From: CAYPKW01 sp964411425
GTDB lineage: Bacteria > Pseudomonadota > Alphaproteobacteria > Dongiales > Dongiaceae
Assembly (NCBI GenBank): GCA_964411425.1
Contig: CAYPKW010000002.1
Span: 1-64,000, forward strand
DNA: 64,000 bases
Reading direction: 5' to 3'
Below the pieces are notes generated by a model. That model was not told the origin of the DNA. It made no database searches and saw only the letters and a program-made list of their open reading frames with translations. Below, piece by piece: positions 16,046-24,730 of this stretch. Position 1 is the first letter of the stretch, and each line of letters starts with the position of its first letter. A program made the position numbers and the translations under genes.

Positions 16046-17409
16046 CCGCCCACGCCAACGTGCTCGCCATGATCGGCAACACGCCGATGGTCGAGGTGCG
16101 CCATCTCGACACCGGCCCCTGCCGGCTGTTCCTCAAGCTCGAGAACCAGAACCCAGGCGGCTCGATCAAGGACCGCATCGCGCTGTCGATGATCGAGGCG
16201 GCGGAACGGGATGGCCAGTTGAAGCCCGGCGGCACGGTGGTCGAGGCGACCGCCGGCAACACCGGGCTGGGGCTGGCCCTGGTGGCGGCGCAGAAGGGCT
16301 ATCGGCTGATCCTCGTGATTCCGGACAAGATGGCGCAGGAGAAGGTGTTTCACTTGAGAGCGCTCGGCGCCGAGGTGCGCATGACGCGCTCGGACGTGGG
16401 CAAGGGCCACCCCGAGTACTACCAGGACATGGCCGAGCGGCTGGCCGGCGAAACCGACGGCGCCTTCTATATTAACCAGTTCGCCAATCCCGCCAACCCG
16501 GCCGCGCACGAGCTGGGCACCGGGCCCGAAATCTGGCAGCAGATGGACCACGCGGTCGACGCCGTCGTGTGCGGCGTGGGCTCGGGCGGCACGCTCACCG
16601 GGCTGGGCCGCTTCTTCGCCCGCGTGCAGCCCGCGGCCCGGATGATCCTCGCCGACCCCAAGGGCTCGGTGCTGGCCGACATGGTGCGCACCGGGCGCAT
16701 GGGCGAGGCCGGGTCGTGGCTGGTCGAGGGCATCGGCGAGGACTTCGTGCCGCCCAACTGCGAGCTGGCGTATGTGAAGGAGGCGATCACGGTGAGCGAC
16801 GCCCTGAGCTTCGCCACGGCGCGCGAGTTGCTGCGGCGCGAGGGCATCCTCGCCGGCTCGTCCACCGGCACGCTCGTCGCGGCCGCGCTCGACTACTGCC
16901 GGGCCCAGCCGACGGCGCAGCGCGTGGTCAGCTTCGTCTGCGATAGCGGCAACAAGTACCTGTCGAAGATGTTCAACGACTACTGGCTCATCGACCATGG
17001 CTATCTCGAGCGCCAACGCTACGGCGACCTGCGCGACGTGATCGCGCGCCGCCACACCGAGCGCGCCACCGTCACGGCCGCGCCGGACGACACGCTGCTG
17101 GCCGCCTACGGCCGCATGAAGCTGTACGACATCTCGCAGCTGCCGGTGCTGGACGGCGGCAAGATCGTCGGCATCGTCGACGAATCGGACATCCTGATGG
17201 CGGTGTACGACCGCGAGGAGCGTTTCCGCGACAAGGTCGTCAACGCCATGACGCGACGCATCGAGACGATCGCCGCCGAGGCCGCCCTGGGCGATCTGCT
17301 GCCCATCTTCGGGCGCGGCCACGTGGCGCTCGTCACCGCGGGCGACGAGCTGCTGGGCCTCATCACCCGGATCGACCTCTTGAACCACCTGCGCCGGCGC
17401 ATGAAGTAG
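16042..17409 (+). CDS. cystathionine beta-synthase with C-terminal CBS-domain pair
   Basis: 455 aa. The catalytic half (1-330) has PLP Lys43 in NPGGSIKDRI, ATAGNTGLGL and the GVGSGGTLTGLGRF phosphate loop. The C-terminal 120 residues carry two CBS repeats (YDISQLPVLDGGKIVGIVDE and the VALVTAGDELLGLITRIDLL region), a likely regulatory Bateman module. There is no N-terminal heme domain. It joins serine and homocysteine to cystathionine; the C-terminal CBS pair and the adjacent gamma-lyase favour this over cysteine synthase. It overlaps the dehydratase by four bases and is followed after four bases by the lyase: one operon. Confidence 0.93.
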   Translation: MTAHANVLAMIGNTPMVEVRHLDTGPCRLFLKLENQNPGGSIKDRIALSMIEAAERDGQLKPGGTVVEATAGNTGLGLALVAAQKGYRLILVIPDKMAQEKVFHLRALGAEVRMTRSDVGKGHPEYYQDMAERLAGETDGAFYINQFANPANPAAHELGTGPEIWQQMDHAVDAVVCGVGSGGTLTGLGRFFARVQPAARMILADPKGSVLADMVRTGRMGEAGSWLVEGIGEDFVPPNCELAYVKEAITVSDALSFATARELLRREGILAGSSTGTLVAAALDYCRAQPTAQRVVSFVCDSGNKYLSKMFNDYWLIDHGYLERQRYGDLRDVIARRHTERATVTAAPDDTLLAAYGRMKLYDISQLPVLDGGKIVGIVDESDILMAVYDREERFRDKVVNAMTRRIETIAAEAALGDLLPIFGRGHVALVTAGDELLGLITRIDLLNHLRRRMK

Positions 17410-17413
17410 AGCG

Positions 17414-18628
17414 ATGTCCATGAACGACCGACCCGAAAAACCGTCGCCTGGAACGAAGACGCGCGCCAACAGGGCCGCCTTCGCCACCCGGGCCATCCAT
17501 GCCGGGCAGTCGCCCGACCCCGCCACCGGCGCCATCATGGTGCCTATTTACGCCACCTCGACCTATGTCCAGGACAGTCCGGGAGTGCACAAGGGCTACG
17601 AGTACGGGCGCACGCACAATCCGACCCGCATGGCCTACGAGCGCTGCATCGCCGATCTCGAGAGCGGCAGCGCCGCCTTCGCCTTCGCCTCGGGCCTCGC
17701 CGGCACGGCGACCATCCTCGACTGCCTCGACAGCGGCTCGCACGTCGTTGCCGTGGACGATCTCTACGGCGGCACCTACCGGCTGTTCGAGAGCGTGCGC
17801 CGGCGCTCCGCGGGCCTCGATTTCACGTTCGCCGACCTCGGCGACCCGGCGGCGCTGGAGGCGGCGCTCCGGGCGAACACCCGGATGATCTGGGTGGAGA
17901 GTCCGACGAACCCGCTGTTGAAACTGGTCGACCTGGAGCGCGTCGCGGAGATCGGCCGGCGGCGCGGCGTGTTGACGGTGGCCGACAACACCTTCGCCAG
18001 CCCCTACGTGCAGCGGCCGCTGGAGCACGGCTTCGACCTGGTGCTGCATTCCGCCACCAAGTACCTGAACGGGCACTCCGACATGGTGGGCGGCGTCGTC
18101 GTCGTGGGCGACGACAAGGAGCTGGCCGAGCGCCTGCGCTTCCTGCAGAACGCGGTCGGCGCCGTGGCCGGGCCGTTCGACAGCTTTCTCGCGCTACGCG
18201 GCCTGAAGACGCTGGCGCTCAGGATGGAGCGGCACTGCGCCAACGCGGCGCGCGTCGCCGAATGGCTGGCCGGCCAGCCGAAGATCGAGCGCGTCTATTA
18301 CCCCGGCCTCGAGAGCCACCCGCAGCACGCCTTGGCGCGCCGCCAGATGCACGGGTTCGGAGGCATGGTGACGGCGGTCATCGCGGGCGGGCTGCCGGCG
18401 GCGCGCCGGTTCCTGGAGCGGTGCCGAATCTTCGCCCTGGCCGAGAGCCTGGGCGGGGTTGAGAGCCTGGTCGAGCACCCGGCGATCATGACGCACGCCT
18501 CGCTGCCGCCGGAGAAGCGGGCGGCGCTCGGCATCGGCGACGGGCTGGTACGCCTCTCGGTCGGCATAGAAGATGTGGACGACCAGATCGCCGACCTGGC
18601 GGCTGCCCTCGCCGGAGGGCCGTCCTAA
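17414..18628 (+). CDS. cystathionine gamma-lyase / trans-sulfuration PLP enzyme
   Basis: 404 aa, Cys/Met-metabolism PLP family. PLP Lys216 is in HSATKYLNGHSD; SGLAGTATIL binds the phosphate; YEYGRTHNPTR and ESPTNPLLKLVD are family signatures; the C-terminal SLGGVESLVEHPAIMTH is typical. Sequence alone does not separate gamma-lyase from gamma-synthase, but the directly preceding cystathionine beta-synthase supports the reverse pathway: cystathionine to cysteine, 2-oxobutyrate and ammonia. The start ATG at 17414 lies four bases after the previous stop. Confidence 0.9.
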   Translation: MSMNDRPEKPSPGTKTRANRAAFATRAIHAGQSPDPATGAIMVPIYATSTYVQDSPGVHKGYEYGRTHNPTRMAYERCIADLESGSAAFAFASGLAGTATILDCLDSGSHVVAVDDLYGGTYRLFESVRRRSAGLDFTFADLGDPAALEAALRANTRMIWVESPTNPLLKLVDLERVAEIGRRRGVLTVADNTFASPYVQRPLEHGFDLVLHSATKYLNGHSDMVGGVVVVGDDKELAERLRFLQNAVGAVAGPFDSFLALRGLKTLALRMERHCANAARVAEWLAGQPKIERVYYPGLESHPQHALARRQMHGFGGMVTAVIAGGLPAARRFLERCRIFALAESLGGVESLVEHPAIMTHASLPPEKRAALGIGDGLVRLSVGIEDVDDQIADLAAALAGGPS

Positions 18629-18694
18629 ACCCCTTATTAACCGAGTTAAGTGACCTTGACGGCCGGGAGCTCCCAGTCGGTTCAAGGCCGCGGC

Positions 18695-18876
18695 ATGCTT
18701 GTCATCATCGGCGCCGTCCTCGTCGTCGCCAGCGTCTTCGGCGGCTACGTTGCCCTCGGCGGGCACACGGCCGTGCTTTTCCAGCCGTTCGAGCTGGTGA
18801 TCATCGGCGGTGCGGCGCTTGGCGCCGGAACAACATCCTTAACGCGCTTGCCGGCGCGATCCGGGACAGGGACTAG
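18695..18876 (+). pseudogene. motA: truncated, frameshifted motA (flagellar stator) remnant
   Basis: Starting at ATG 18695 the frame reads MLVIIGAVLVVASVFGGYVA and goes on to VLFQPFELVIIGGAALGA, the characteristic N-terminus of MotA (first transmembrane segment and following loop). At about 18828 the frame breaks; a second frame continues as NNILNALAGAIRDRD and stops at 18876. Over 230 residues of MotA, including the cytoplasmic charge loop, and all of motB are missing. No flagellar genes are nearby, so this is a relic. Confidence 0.75.
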
Positions 18877-18930
18877 CGCCGCTTTCCGTTCTGCGCCATA
18901 GTTCGCGGTGCGGCAGCATCGCGGGCTAGC

Positions 18931-19689
18931 ATGACGATCCAGACGCGCCAACAGCGCATGACCTTCCTGGTCACGAACCAGATGCCGTGCCCCTATCTGT
19001 CGGGCCGCACGGAGCGCAAGCTGGTGGCCGACCTGTCGGGCTCGGGCGGCGCCGCCAATTTCGAGATCCTGTCGCGCGCCGGCTTCCGGCGCAGCCATTC
19101 GATCGCGTACCGCCCGGCCTGCACGGGGTGCTCGGCCTGCGTGCCCGTGCGCGTCGTCGCCGACGAGTTCCGGCCCAGCCGATCGCTGCTGCGGGTCGAG
19201 CGGCGCAACGCCGACCTTGCCGTCGAGCCGCGGCGGGCGCGGCGCACCGCCGAGCAGTACGCGCTGTTCATCCGCTATCTGGAAAGCCGCCACCGGGACG
19301 GCGAGATGGTCGGCATGAGTTTGGCCGAATACGGCACCATGGTCGAGGACAGTCCGCTCGACACCGGGATGATGGAATGCCGGGGGCCCGGCGGCCGGCT
19401 CGTCGCCTGCTGCCTCACCGACCGGACCCGCGACGGGCTGTCGGCGGTATACAGTTTCTACGACCCGAGAGAGACCGGCCGCAGCCTCGGCACCTATATG
19501 GTCATCCGCCTGATCCGCCGGGCCCAGGCCGAGGGGCTGCCATACGTCTATCTGGGCTACTGGGTCGCCGGCAGCCGCAAGATGTCTTACAAGACTCGGT
19601 TCGCGCCGATCGAGGCGATGGGCCCGGACGGCTGGCGGGTCATCGCGGCGCCATGGGACATGGCAGCCGGCGGCGCCGCCAGGCGATAA
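18931..19689 (+). CDS. bpt: aspartate/glutamate leucyltransferase (Bpt; arginyltransferase family)
   Basis: 252 aa. N-end-rule transferase that adds leucine from Leu-tRNA to proteins with N-terminal Asp or Glu and so marks them for ClpS/ClpAP degradation. The N-terminal ATE domain has the cysteine motifs CPYLSGRTERK and CTGCSACVPVRV; the C-terminal GNAT-like domain has YSFYDP, SLGTYMVI and YVYLGYWV, ending with KMSYKTRFAP. The length is that of bacterial Bpt. It stands alone, between the motA relic and an IS630 remnant. Confidence 0.92.
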   Translation: MTIQTRQQRMTFLVTNQMPCPYLSGRTERKLVADLSGSGGAANFEILSRAGFRRSHSIAYRPACTGCSACVPVRVVADEFRPSRSLLRVERRNADLAVEPRRARRTAEQYALFIRYLESRHRDGEMVGMSLAEYGTMVEDSPLDTGMMECRGPGGRLVACCLTDRTRDGLSAVYSFYDPRETGRSLGTYMVIRLIRRAQAEGLPYVYLGYWVAGSRKMSYKTRFAPIEAMGPDGWRVIAAPWDMAAGGAARR

Positions 19690-19719
19690 CGTCGCAAATG
19701 TGGGGGCGGGCATGTGGTT

Positions 19720-19801
19720 GGCTTGCGGTAAGGACGAGGTTCCTATAGAATGATTCCCGCGCGCCCGGTTTGGGCGCCACGCTGTTTCTCATTGTGAATA
19801 G
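19720..19801 (+). repeat. 83-bp dispersed direct repeat, copy 1, with promoter-like sequence
   Basis: Nearly the same sequence recurs at 24648-24730. Shared blocks are TTGCGG, TTCCTATAGAATG, a GCGCGC/GGCGCC hairpin-like block, and GCTGTTTCTCATTGTGAATAG. Copies differ at scattered sites, mostly between blocks. The end block resembles the boxA-type leader seen upstream of alphaproteobacterial 16S rRNA genes, but no rRNA follows here. Confidence 0.85.
19723..19751 (+). promoter_or_regulatory. sigma70-like promoter in repeat copy 1
   Basis: A -35 TTGCGG (19723-19728), a 17-bp spacer and a -10 TAGAAT (19746-19751), both close to consensus and conserved with the same spacing in copy 2. It points towards the IS630 remnant and the binding-protein gene at 20355. 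Confidence 0.5.
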
Positions 19802-19828
19802 GCATGATCGGCGGCGAGCAAGGGGGCC

Positions 19829-20177
19829 GGGCTGGATCTCCCCTTCTGCAACACCGTGGCCATGAACCTGCATCTCGCCGAGATATCGCTCGCCGTCGCC
19901 CACGGCGCCCATGCGGTCCTCCTCGTCGACCAGGCCGGCTGGCACACCGCGGCGAAGCTCGACATTCCCGCAAACATCACCCTCGTCTCGTTGCTCGCCC
20001 GAGCTCAACCCGGTCGAGAACGTCTGGCAGTTCATGCGCGACAACTGGCTCTCCAACCGCGTCTTCGACTCATTCGACGACATCGTCGATCATTGCTGCC
20101 ATGCCTGGAACAAGCTCGTCGATCAGCCCTGGCGCATCATGTCTATCGGCCTGCGCGACTGGGCTCATCGGTTCTGA
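19829..20177 (+). pseudogene. IS630-family transposase, C-terminal fragment with frameshift
   Basis: One frame reads GLDLPFCNTVAMNLHLAEIS and HAVLLVDQAGWHT (the second catalytic-Asp region of IS630 transposases). Near 19993 the frame shifts and continues as PELNPVENVWQFMRDNWLSN, with DIVDHCCHAWNKLV, to WAHRF and a stop at 20177. PELNPVEN carries the catalytic Glu of the DDE triad. The N-terminal half is absent, so the copy is inactive. Confidence 0.85.
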
Positions 20178-20354
20178 TCATTGGGACTTGGCATAAGCCG
20201 CGAGAGCGGTTCGATTCGATTTCCGGTTTCGGTTGTTGCCCGGCCGCGTACATGTGTTAGAATTTGACAACGGTGGGCGCCCGACGGGCGGCGCAGAGCT
20301 AGTTTCCAATAGCCGTCTCGGTTCGGATCGCGCCCTCACCAAAGGGGGGGTGTC

Positions 20355-21530
20355 ATGACGTGCTGGCTCAGAGGGATTGCAGTCGCGCCGATGCTGTGGT
20401 TGGGCGCGATTTCGCTCATGGACGTCGCGGCCCACGCCGAGCCGGGGGTCTTCGACGACCGGATCGTGTTCGGACAATCGGCGGCCTTCGAGGGGCCCGC
20501 AGCGGCGCTGGGTCTCGGCATGCGGGAAGGGATTCTCGCGGCCTTCAAAGAGGCCAATGCCACCGGCGGAGTTAACGGTCGCAGGCTCGAGTTGGTCTCC
20601 TACGACGACGGGTACGAGCCCGAAAAGGCGATCGCCAACACCAAGCGCCTGATCGAAGAGAACGGAGTGTTCGCGCTCGTCGGCGAGGTGGGTACGCCCA
20701 CTTCCAACGCGGCGCAGCCGATCGCCACGGAAGCGGGGGTGCCGTTTATCGGGCCGTTCACGGGCGCCGCCTTCCTGCGCGACCCGTCACTCGGCAACGT
20801 GATCAACGTTCGCGGCTCATATGACCAGGAGACGGAGGCCTGGATCGAGCACCTCACCACTGACCTCGGCATATCGCGGATCGCCATCCTGTACCAGGAC
20901 GACACCTTCGGTCGCGCCGGGCTCTCGGGAGTCTCGAAGGCGATGGAAAAGCGCGGCATGAAGCTGGTCGCCGAAGGCACTTACGAACGCAACACGACCG
21001 CGGTGAAGACGGCGCTGCTGGCGATTCGCAAGGCGGATCCCGAGGCCGTCGTCATGGTCGGTGCCTACAAACCGTGCGCGGAGTTCATCAAGCTGGCACG
21101 CCGGCTCAAGCTGAACGCCGTCTTCGTCAACATCTCGTTCGTCGGTCCCAACGCCCTCGCCAAGGAACTCGGCGAGGACGGGAAAGGAGTAGTGGTGACG
21201 CAGGTCGTACCATTCCCCGGGGACTTGAGCCTCCCGCTCGTGGCCTGGTACCAAAAGGCGCTCAAGGCAGCGAATCCGGATGCGGAGATCGGCTTCGTCT
21301 CGCTCGAGGGATACATGGTCGGCCGATTTGTCGTCGAAGCCTTGGGAAAGCTGAAAGGTCCGGTTACGCGGGTGGGGCTGCTTTCGACCATCAAGGAGGT
21401 CGGCACGTTCGATCTTGGTGGCATCACGCTGTCCTATGGCCCGGACGACAACCAGGGCATGGACCAAGTCTTCCTCACCGTGATCCAGGCGGATGGCAGC
21501 TTCAAGCCGATTGACCGCCTGCAGCGTTGA
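20355..21530 (+). CDS. periplasmic branched-chain-amino-acid-type substrate-binding protein
   Basis: 391 aa with a signal peptide cleaved near AAHAEP. It belongs to the Peripla_BP_6 (LivJ-like) fold type I family: IVFGQSAAFEGPAAALGLGM, GGVNGRRLELVSYDDGYEP in parts, ALVGEVGTPTS and the interdomain RGSYDQETEAW. It binds an unknown small ligand in the periplasm. No permease or ATPase genes follow; instead a membrane nucleotide cyclase begins 76 bp after the stop. This suggests the binding protein acts as a sensor for that cyclase rather than in transport. The ATG at 20355 follows a G-rich stretch. Confidence 0.88.
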   Translation: MTCWLRGIAVAPMLWLGAISLMDVAAHAEPGVFDDRIVFGQSAAFEGPAAALGLGMREGILAAFKEANATGGVNGRRLELVSYDDGYEPEKAIANTKRLIEENGVFALVGEVGTPTSNAAQPIATEAGVPFIGPFTGAAFLRDPSLGNVINVRGSYDQETEAWIEHLTTDLGISRIAILYQDDTFGRAGLSGVSKAMEKRGMKLVAEGTYERNTTAVKTALLAIRKADPEAVVMVGAYKPCAEFIKLARRLKLNAVFVNISFVGPNALAKELGEDGKGVVVTQVVPFPGDLSLPLVAWYQKALKAANPDAEIGFVSLEGYMVGRFVVEALGKLKGPVTRVGLLSTIKEVGTFDLGGITLSYGPDDNQGMDQVFLTVIQADGSFKPIDRLQR

Positions 21531-21605
21531 CGTGGCCAACAGGCGGGCAGGGCGTCGGCTCTTCGCCGAGCAACGCCGGCCCGCTCCGGTCGATGGCATG
21601 CCGCC

Positions 21606-24600
21606 ATGAATGGATCGGATCAAGAGCCTCCTGGGGCGGCCCACGTCGAAGCGCGCACTTCAAAGTTAGCCACCGCAGGTCGCAAACAGGACGGCAGCAC
21701 GGCCCTTGGCATCAAGGCCAAACTGTTCCTGGCGTTCGGCGGCATGGCCATGTTGACCGGCGGCGCCAGCGCGGTCGCATGGTACGCCTTCACCGAAATC
21801 GACAGGTCGGTGACGCGGATCACCGCGGAGAGCGTCGTCGGCATGGCGGCCTCGCTCCACCTCGCCGAAAAGAGCGCCGAGATCGCGGCGACGGCTCCGG
21901 CCCTCATCGCGAGCCGCAACGAAGAGGAGCGGATTCGGGAACAGGAGAGGCTCGTCCAGAGGCTGAATGAACTCACCGCCGTGACCGAAGGCCTGAAGGC
22001 CACGGGCGTGGCCGAGGCGAGGCTCGCCAATCTGATCGAGATCGAAGGCAAGATCGCAACCGAGCTCAATGCACTGAACGGCGCCGTCAGGCAGCGCCTC
22101 CGATTAAGCGCGCAAAGAGAGACCGCGGTCGCCGATCTTGCCGTCCTGCACGCCAAGATCCAAGGCGTTCTGGAGCCTTTGGTGGACGATGCCGGCTTCG
22201 ATCTCGTGACCACCAGCGAGGAGATGACTGCCAAGAGCACGGAGGCGATCACCGGCCTGGTCGAGGGCGGGGTGAATGCCTTGCAGGCGCTGCTGACGCT
22301 GCGCGCCGAGGGTAACCTGGCGGCGGGCCTGCTGGCCGAGGCGGCGCACGTCGACGATCCGGCCTTCATCCGGACCATCCGCGAGCGGTTCTCGGCGGCG
22401 GCGGCGGCGATCGAGAGGAGTCTCGAGGCGTTGCACCAGTCGCCCGAGAACGAGCGGCTGCGCGAGGCAAGCGAGGCGCTGATTGTGCTTGGTGGCGGCG
22501 CGGACAACGTTTTCGAGGCCCGATCGCAGGAGCTCCGGGCCCTCGCCGAGACGCGGCACTCGCTCCAGGCCAAGCGAGAGGGGATGGCGGCGGCGGTGGA
22601 GGTGGCCCACCACACCCTGCTCGAGACCCTCACGCCGATGGTGGACGACGCCGGCTTCGACCTCGTGACCGCCAGCGAGGAGGTGACTGCCAAGAGCGCG
22701 GAGGCGATCACCGGCCTGGTCGAGGGCGGGGTGAATACCTTGCAGGTGCTGCTGACGCTGCGCGCCGAGGGCAACCTGGCGGCGGGCCTGCTGAACGAGG
22801 CCGCCGGCGTGCCCGACCGGAGTTCACTGGTGCCTCTCCAGGAGCGCTTCGTCGCGGCCGCGAGCCACGCGGAGAAGCTGCTCGCGCAGCTTCCCACCGC
22901 GGTCGACGACGGCGCGCTCAGGGGCCTCACGGAGACGCTGATCGCGTTCGGCACGTCCATAGAAAACGTCTTCGATTTGCGCCGCGAGGAGCTGCGCCAG
23001 ATCGCGGTGGCGCAGGCGTCCTTGCAGGCCAGCAACTCGCTCGTCCTGCGTCTCGGCAAGGAAGTGGCGGAACTGGTCCTGACCGCCCAGAACAGCAGCG
23101 ATGCCGCGGCGGCCCGCACCGCCCAGGCCATCGGCAATGGCCAACTCCTGCTTCTCCTCATCACCGCTCTGAGCCTGGTGGGGGCAGCCGTGATCGCGGT
23201 GCGGTATGTGGTGCCCCGGGTGGTGAGGCCCATCGAGAGCATCACCGCGGCGATGAGCGGCCTCGCCGCGGGCGACACGTCGATCGACGTGCCGGGTCGC
23301 GACCGCAGCGACGAGATCGGCCGAATGGCCGAGGCGCTCGGCGTCTTCCGGGACACGGCTATCGAGGTCCAGAGGTCGAACCTGAGGGACATTCGCGAAG
23401 GCCGCCGGCGATTGGCGGTCGCGATCGAGAGCATCTCCGAGGCCTTCTCGCTCTACGATGGCGAGGATCGCCTGGTGGTGTGCAACAACAAGTATCGAAC
23501 GCTCCTCTATCCTGGCGTCGCCGCAGAGATATCCTCCGGCATGACGTTCGAAAGCGTCGTTCGACGCGCCGCCGAGCGCGGGTACATCAAGGACGCTGAG
23601 GGCCGGGTCGAGGAGTGGGTCCGAGAACGCATGGCCAGGCACCGAGAACCGAGCGGCCCGCACGTCCAGCAGCGCAGCGACGGTCGCTGGATCCTGGTCA
23701 GCGAGCGCAAGACCGACGACGGCGGCACGGTGGCCGTCTACTCGGACATCACGGAATTGAAACAGCGCGAGACCCAGCTGGCGGACAAAACCAGGGTTTT
23801 GGAGCAGATCTCGAGCCAACTCGCGAAATACCTCTCGCCCCAGGTCTACGATTCGATCTTTTCCGGCAGGCAGGAAGTCAAACTTGTCAGCCAACGTAAG
23901 AGACTGACCGTGTTTTTCTCGGACCTTGCCGGCTTCACGCAAACGACCGAGAGGCTCGAGTCCGAGGATCTGACACGGTTGCTCAATCACTACCTGACGG
24001 AAATGTCCCAGATCGCGCTCGCCCACGGCGCGACGATCGACAAATATGTAGGCGACGCAATCGTGATTTTCTTCGGCGATCCCGAGACGCGCGGCGTCAA
24101 GGAGGACGCCATCGCTTGCGTCAAGATGGCGATTGCCATGCGCAAGAGGATGAAGGAACTGGAAGGCGTTTGGAAGGAATCAGGTCTGGAGAATCCCTTA
24201 CGGTGCCGGATGGGAATCAATACGGGTGTGTGCACCGTGGGAAACTTCGGCAGCGAAGATCGGATGGACTACACGATCATCGGCGGCGATGTGAACCTGG
24301 CTGCCCGGCTCGAGACGGCCTGCCCGCCGAGTGAGATCCTCATCTCCTATGAGACCCACGCCCATGTCAAAGACCAAATCTTTTGCGAGGAACACGGCCA
24401 CATCGAAGTCAAGGGCATTGCCTACCCCGTCGCAACGTATCGCGTCGTCGACCTTTATGAGAATCTGGGCGAAGGCAAGCAATCTATCCGCGCCAAGTTG
24501 CCGCATTTTCAGCTCGATGTCGAGGTCGCTCTGATGTCCGCCGAGGAACAACGCGAGGCCACGGCAATGCTGCTGGAAGCGGTCGAGCGCCTTTCGAATG

Positions 24601-24617
24601 CCACAGCGAAGGCATAA
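21606..24617 (+). CDS. transmembrane receptor-type adenylate/guanylate cyclase (HAMP-PAS-class III cyclase)
   Basis: 1003 aa. Layout: TM1 about 37-62 (LFLAFGGMAMLTGGAS), a periplasmic helical region 63-512, TM2 about 513-537 (LLLLITALSLVGAAVIAVRY), HAMP to about 590, a PAS-like domain (YDGEDRLVVCNNKYRTLLYP) about 610-725, a coiled linker, then the cyclase domain about 760-940. Metal-binding aspartates lie in FFSDLAGFT and the KYVGDAIVIFFGDP region; MDYTIIGGDVNLAARLE is the catalytic Asn/Arg segment. The periplasmic part holds an internal duplication: residues 193-250 and 346-403 are almost identical, a 153-residue period. It is downstream of, and probably paired with, the binding protein at 20355. 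Whether it makes cAMP or cGMP is not certain. Confidence 0.92.
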   Translation: MNGSDQEPPGAAHVEARTSKLATAGRKQDGSTALGIKAKLFLAFGGMAMLTGGASAVAWYAFTEIDRSVTRITAESVVGMAASLHLAEKSAEIAATAPALIASRNEEERIREQERLVQRLNELTAVTEGLKATGVAEARLANLIEIEGKIATELNALNGAVRQRLRLSAQRETAVADLAVLHAKIQGVLEPLVDDAGFDLVTTSEEMTAKSTEAITGLVEGGVNALQALLTLRAEGNLAAGLLAEAAHVDDPAFIRTIRERFSAAAAAIERSLEALHQSPENERLREASEALIVLGGGADNVFEARSQELRALAETRHSLQAKREGMAAAVEVAHHTLLETLTPMVDDAGFDLVTASEEVTAKSAEAITGLVEGGVNTLQVLLTLRAEGNLAAGLLNEAAGVPDRSSLVPLQERFVAAASHAEKLLAQLPTAVDDGALRGLTETLIAFGTSIENVFDLRREELRQIAVAQASLQASNSLVLRLGKEVAELVLTAQNSSDAAAARTAQAIGNGQLLLLLITALSLVGAAVIAVRYVVPRVVRPIESITAAMSGLAAGDTSIDVPGRDRSDEIGRMAEALGVFRDTAIEVQRSNLRDIREGRRRLAVAIESISEAFSLYDGEDRLVVCNNKYRTLLYPGVAAEISSGMTFESVVRRAAERGYIKDAEGRVEEWVRERMARHREPSGPHVQQRSDGRWILVSERKTDDGGTVAVYSDITELKQRETQLADKTRVLEQISSQLAKYLSPQVYDSIFSGRQEVKLVSQRKRLTVFFSDLAGFTQTTERLESEDLTRLLNHYLTEMSQIALAHGATIDKYVGDAIVIFFGDPETRGVKEDAIACVKMAIAMRKRMKELEGVWKESGLENPLRCRMGINTGVCTVGNFGSEDRMDYTIIGGDVNLAARLETACPPSEILISYETHAHVKDQIFCEEHGHIEVKGIAYPVATYRVVDLYENLGEGKQSIRAKLPHFQLDVEVALMSAEEQREATAMLLEAVERLSNATAKA
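22182..22815 (+). repeat. internal duplication inside the cyclase gene (459-bp period)
   Basis: The segment starting at 22182 is repeated from 22641 with only a few changes over about 165 bp (coding for VDDAGFDLVT to LRAEGNLAAGLL). DNA identity is higher than amino-acid constraint would need, which points to a recent duplication or to gene conversion within the periplasmic domain. Confidence 0.85.
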
Positions 24618-24647
24618 TCACGCTCATATGTCCTGAGCCCGGACAAC

Positions 24648-24730
24648 GGCTTGCGGCAAGGATGGATTTCCTATAGAATGGTTGGCGCGCGCCGATTCAG
24701 GGCGCCATGCTGTTTCTCATTGTGAATAGC
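24648..24730 (+). repeat. 83-bp dispersed direct repeat, copy 2, with promoter-like sequence
   Basis: This is the second copy of the repeat at 19720-19801, in the same orientation. It contains TTGCGG (24651-24656), a 17-bp spacer and TAGAAT (24674-24679), then the GCGCGC/GGCGCC block and GCTGTTTCTCATTGTGAATAG. Downstream there is only non-coding sequence running into the convergent parC gene. Confidence 0.85.
24651..24679 (+). promoter_or_regulatory. sigma70-like promoter in repeat copy 2
   Basis: The -35 TTGCGG and -10 TAGAAT have the same 17-bp spacing as copy 1. No gene on this strand follows before parC, which is convergent, so the promoter is either orphaned or drives an unannotated RNA. 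Confidence 0.45.
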
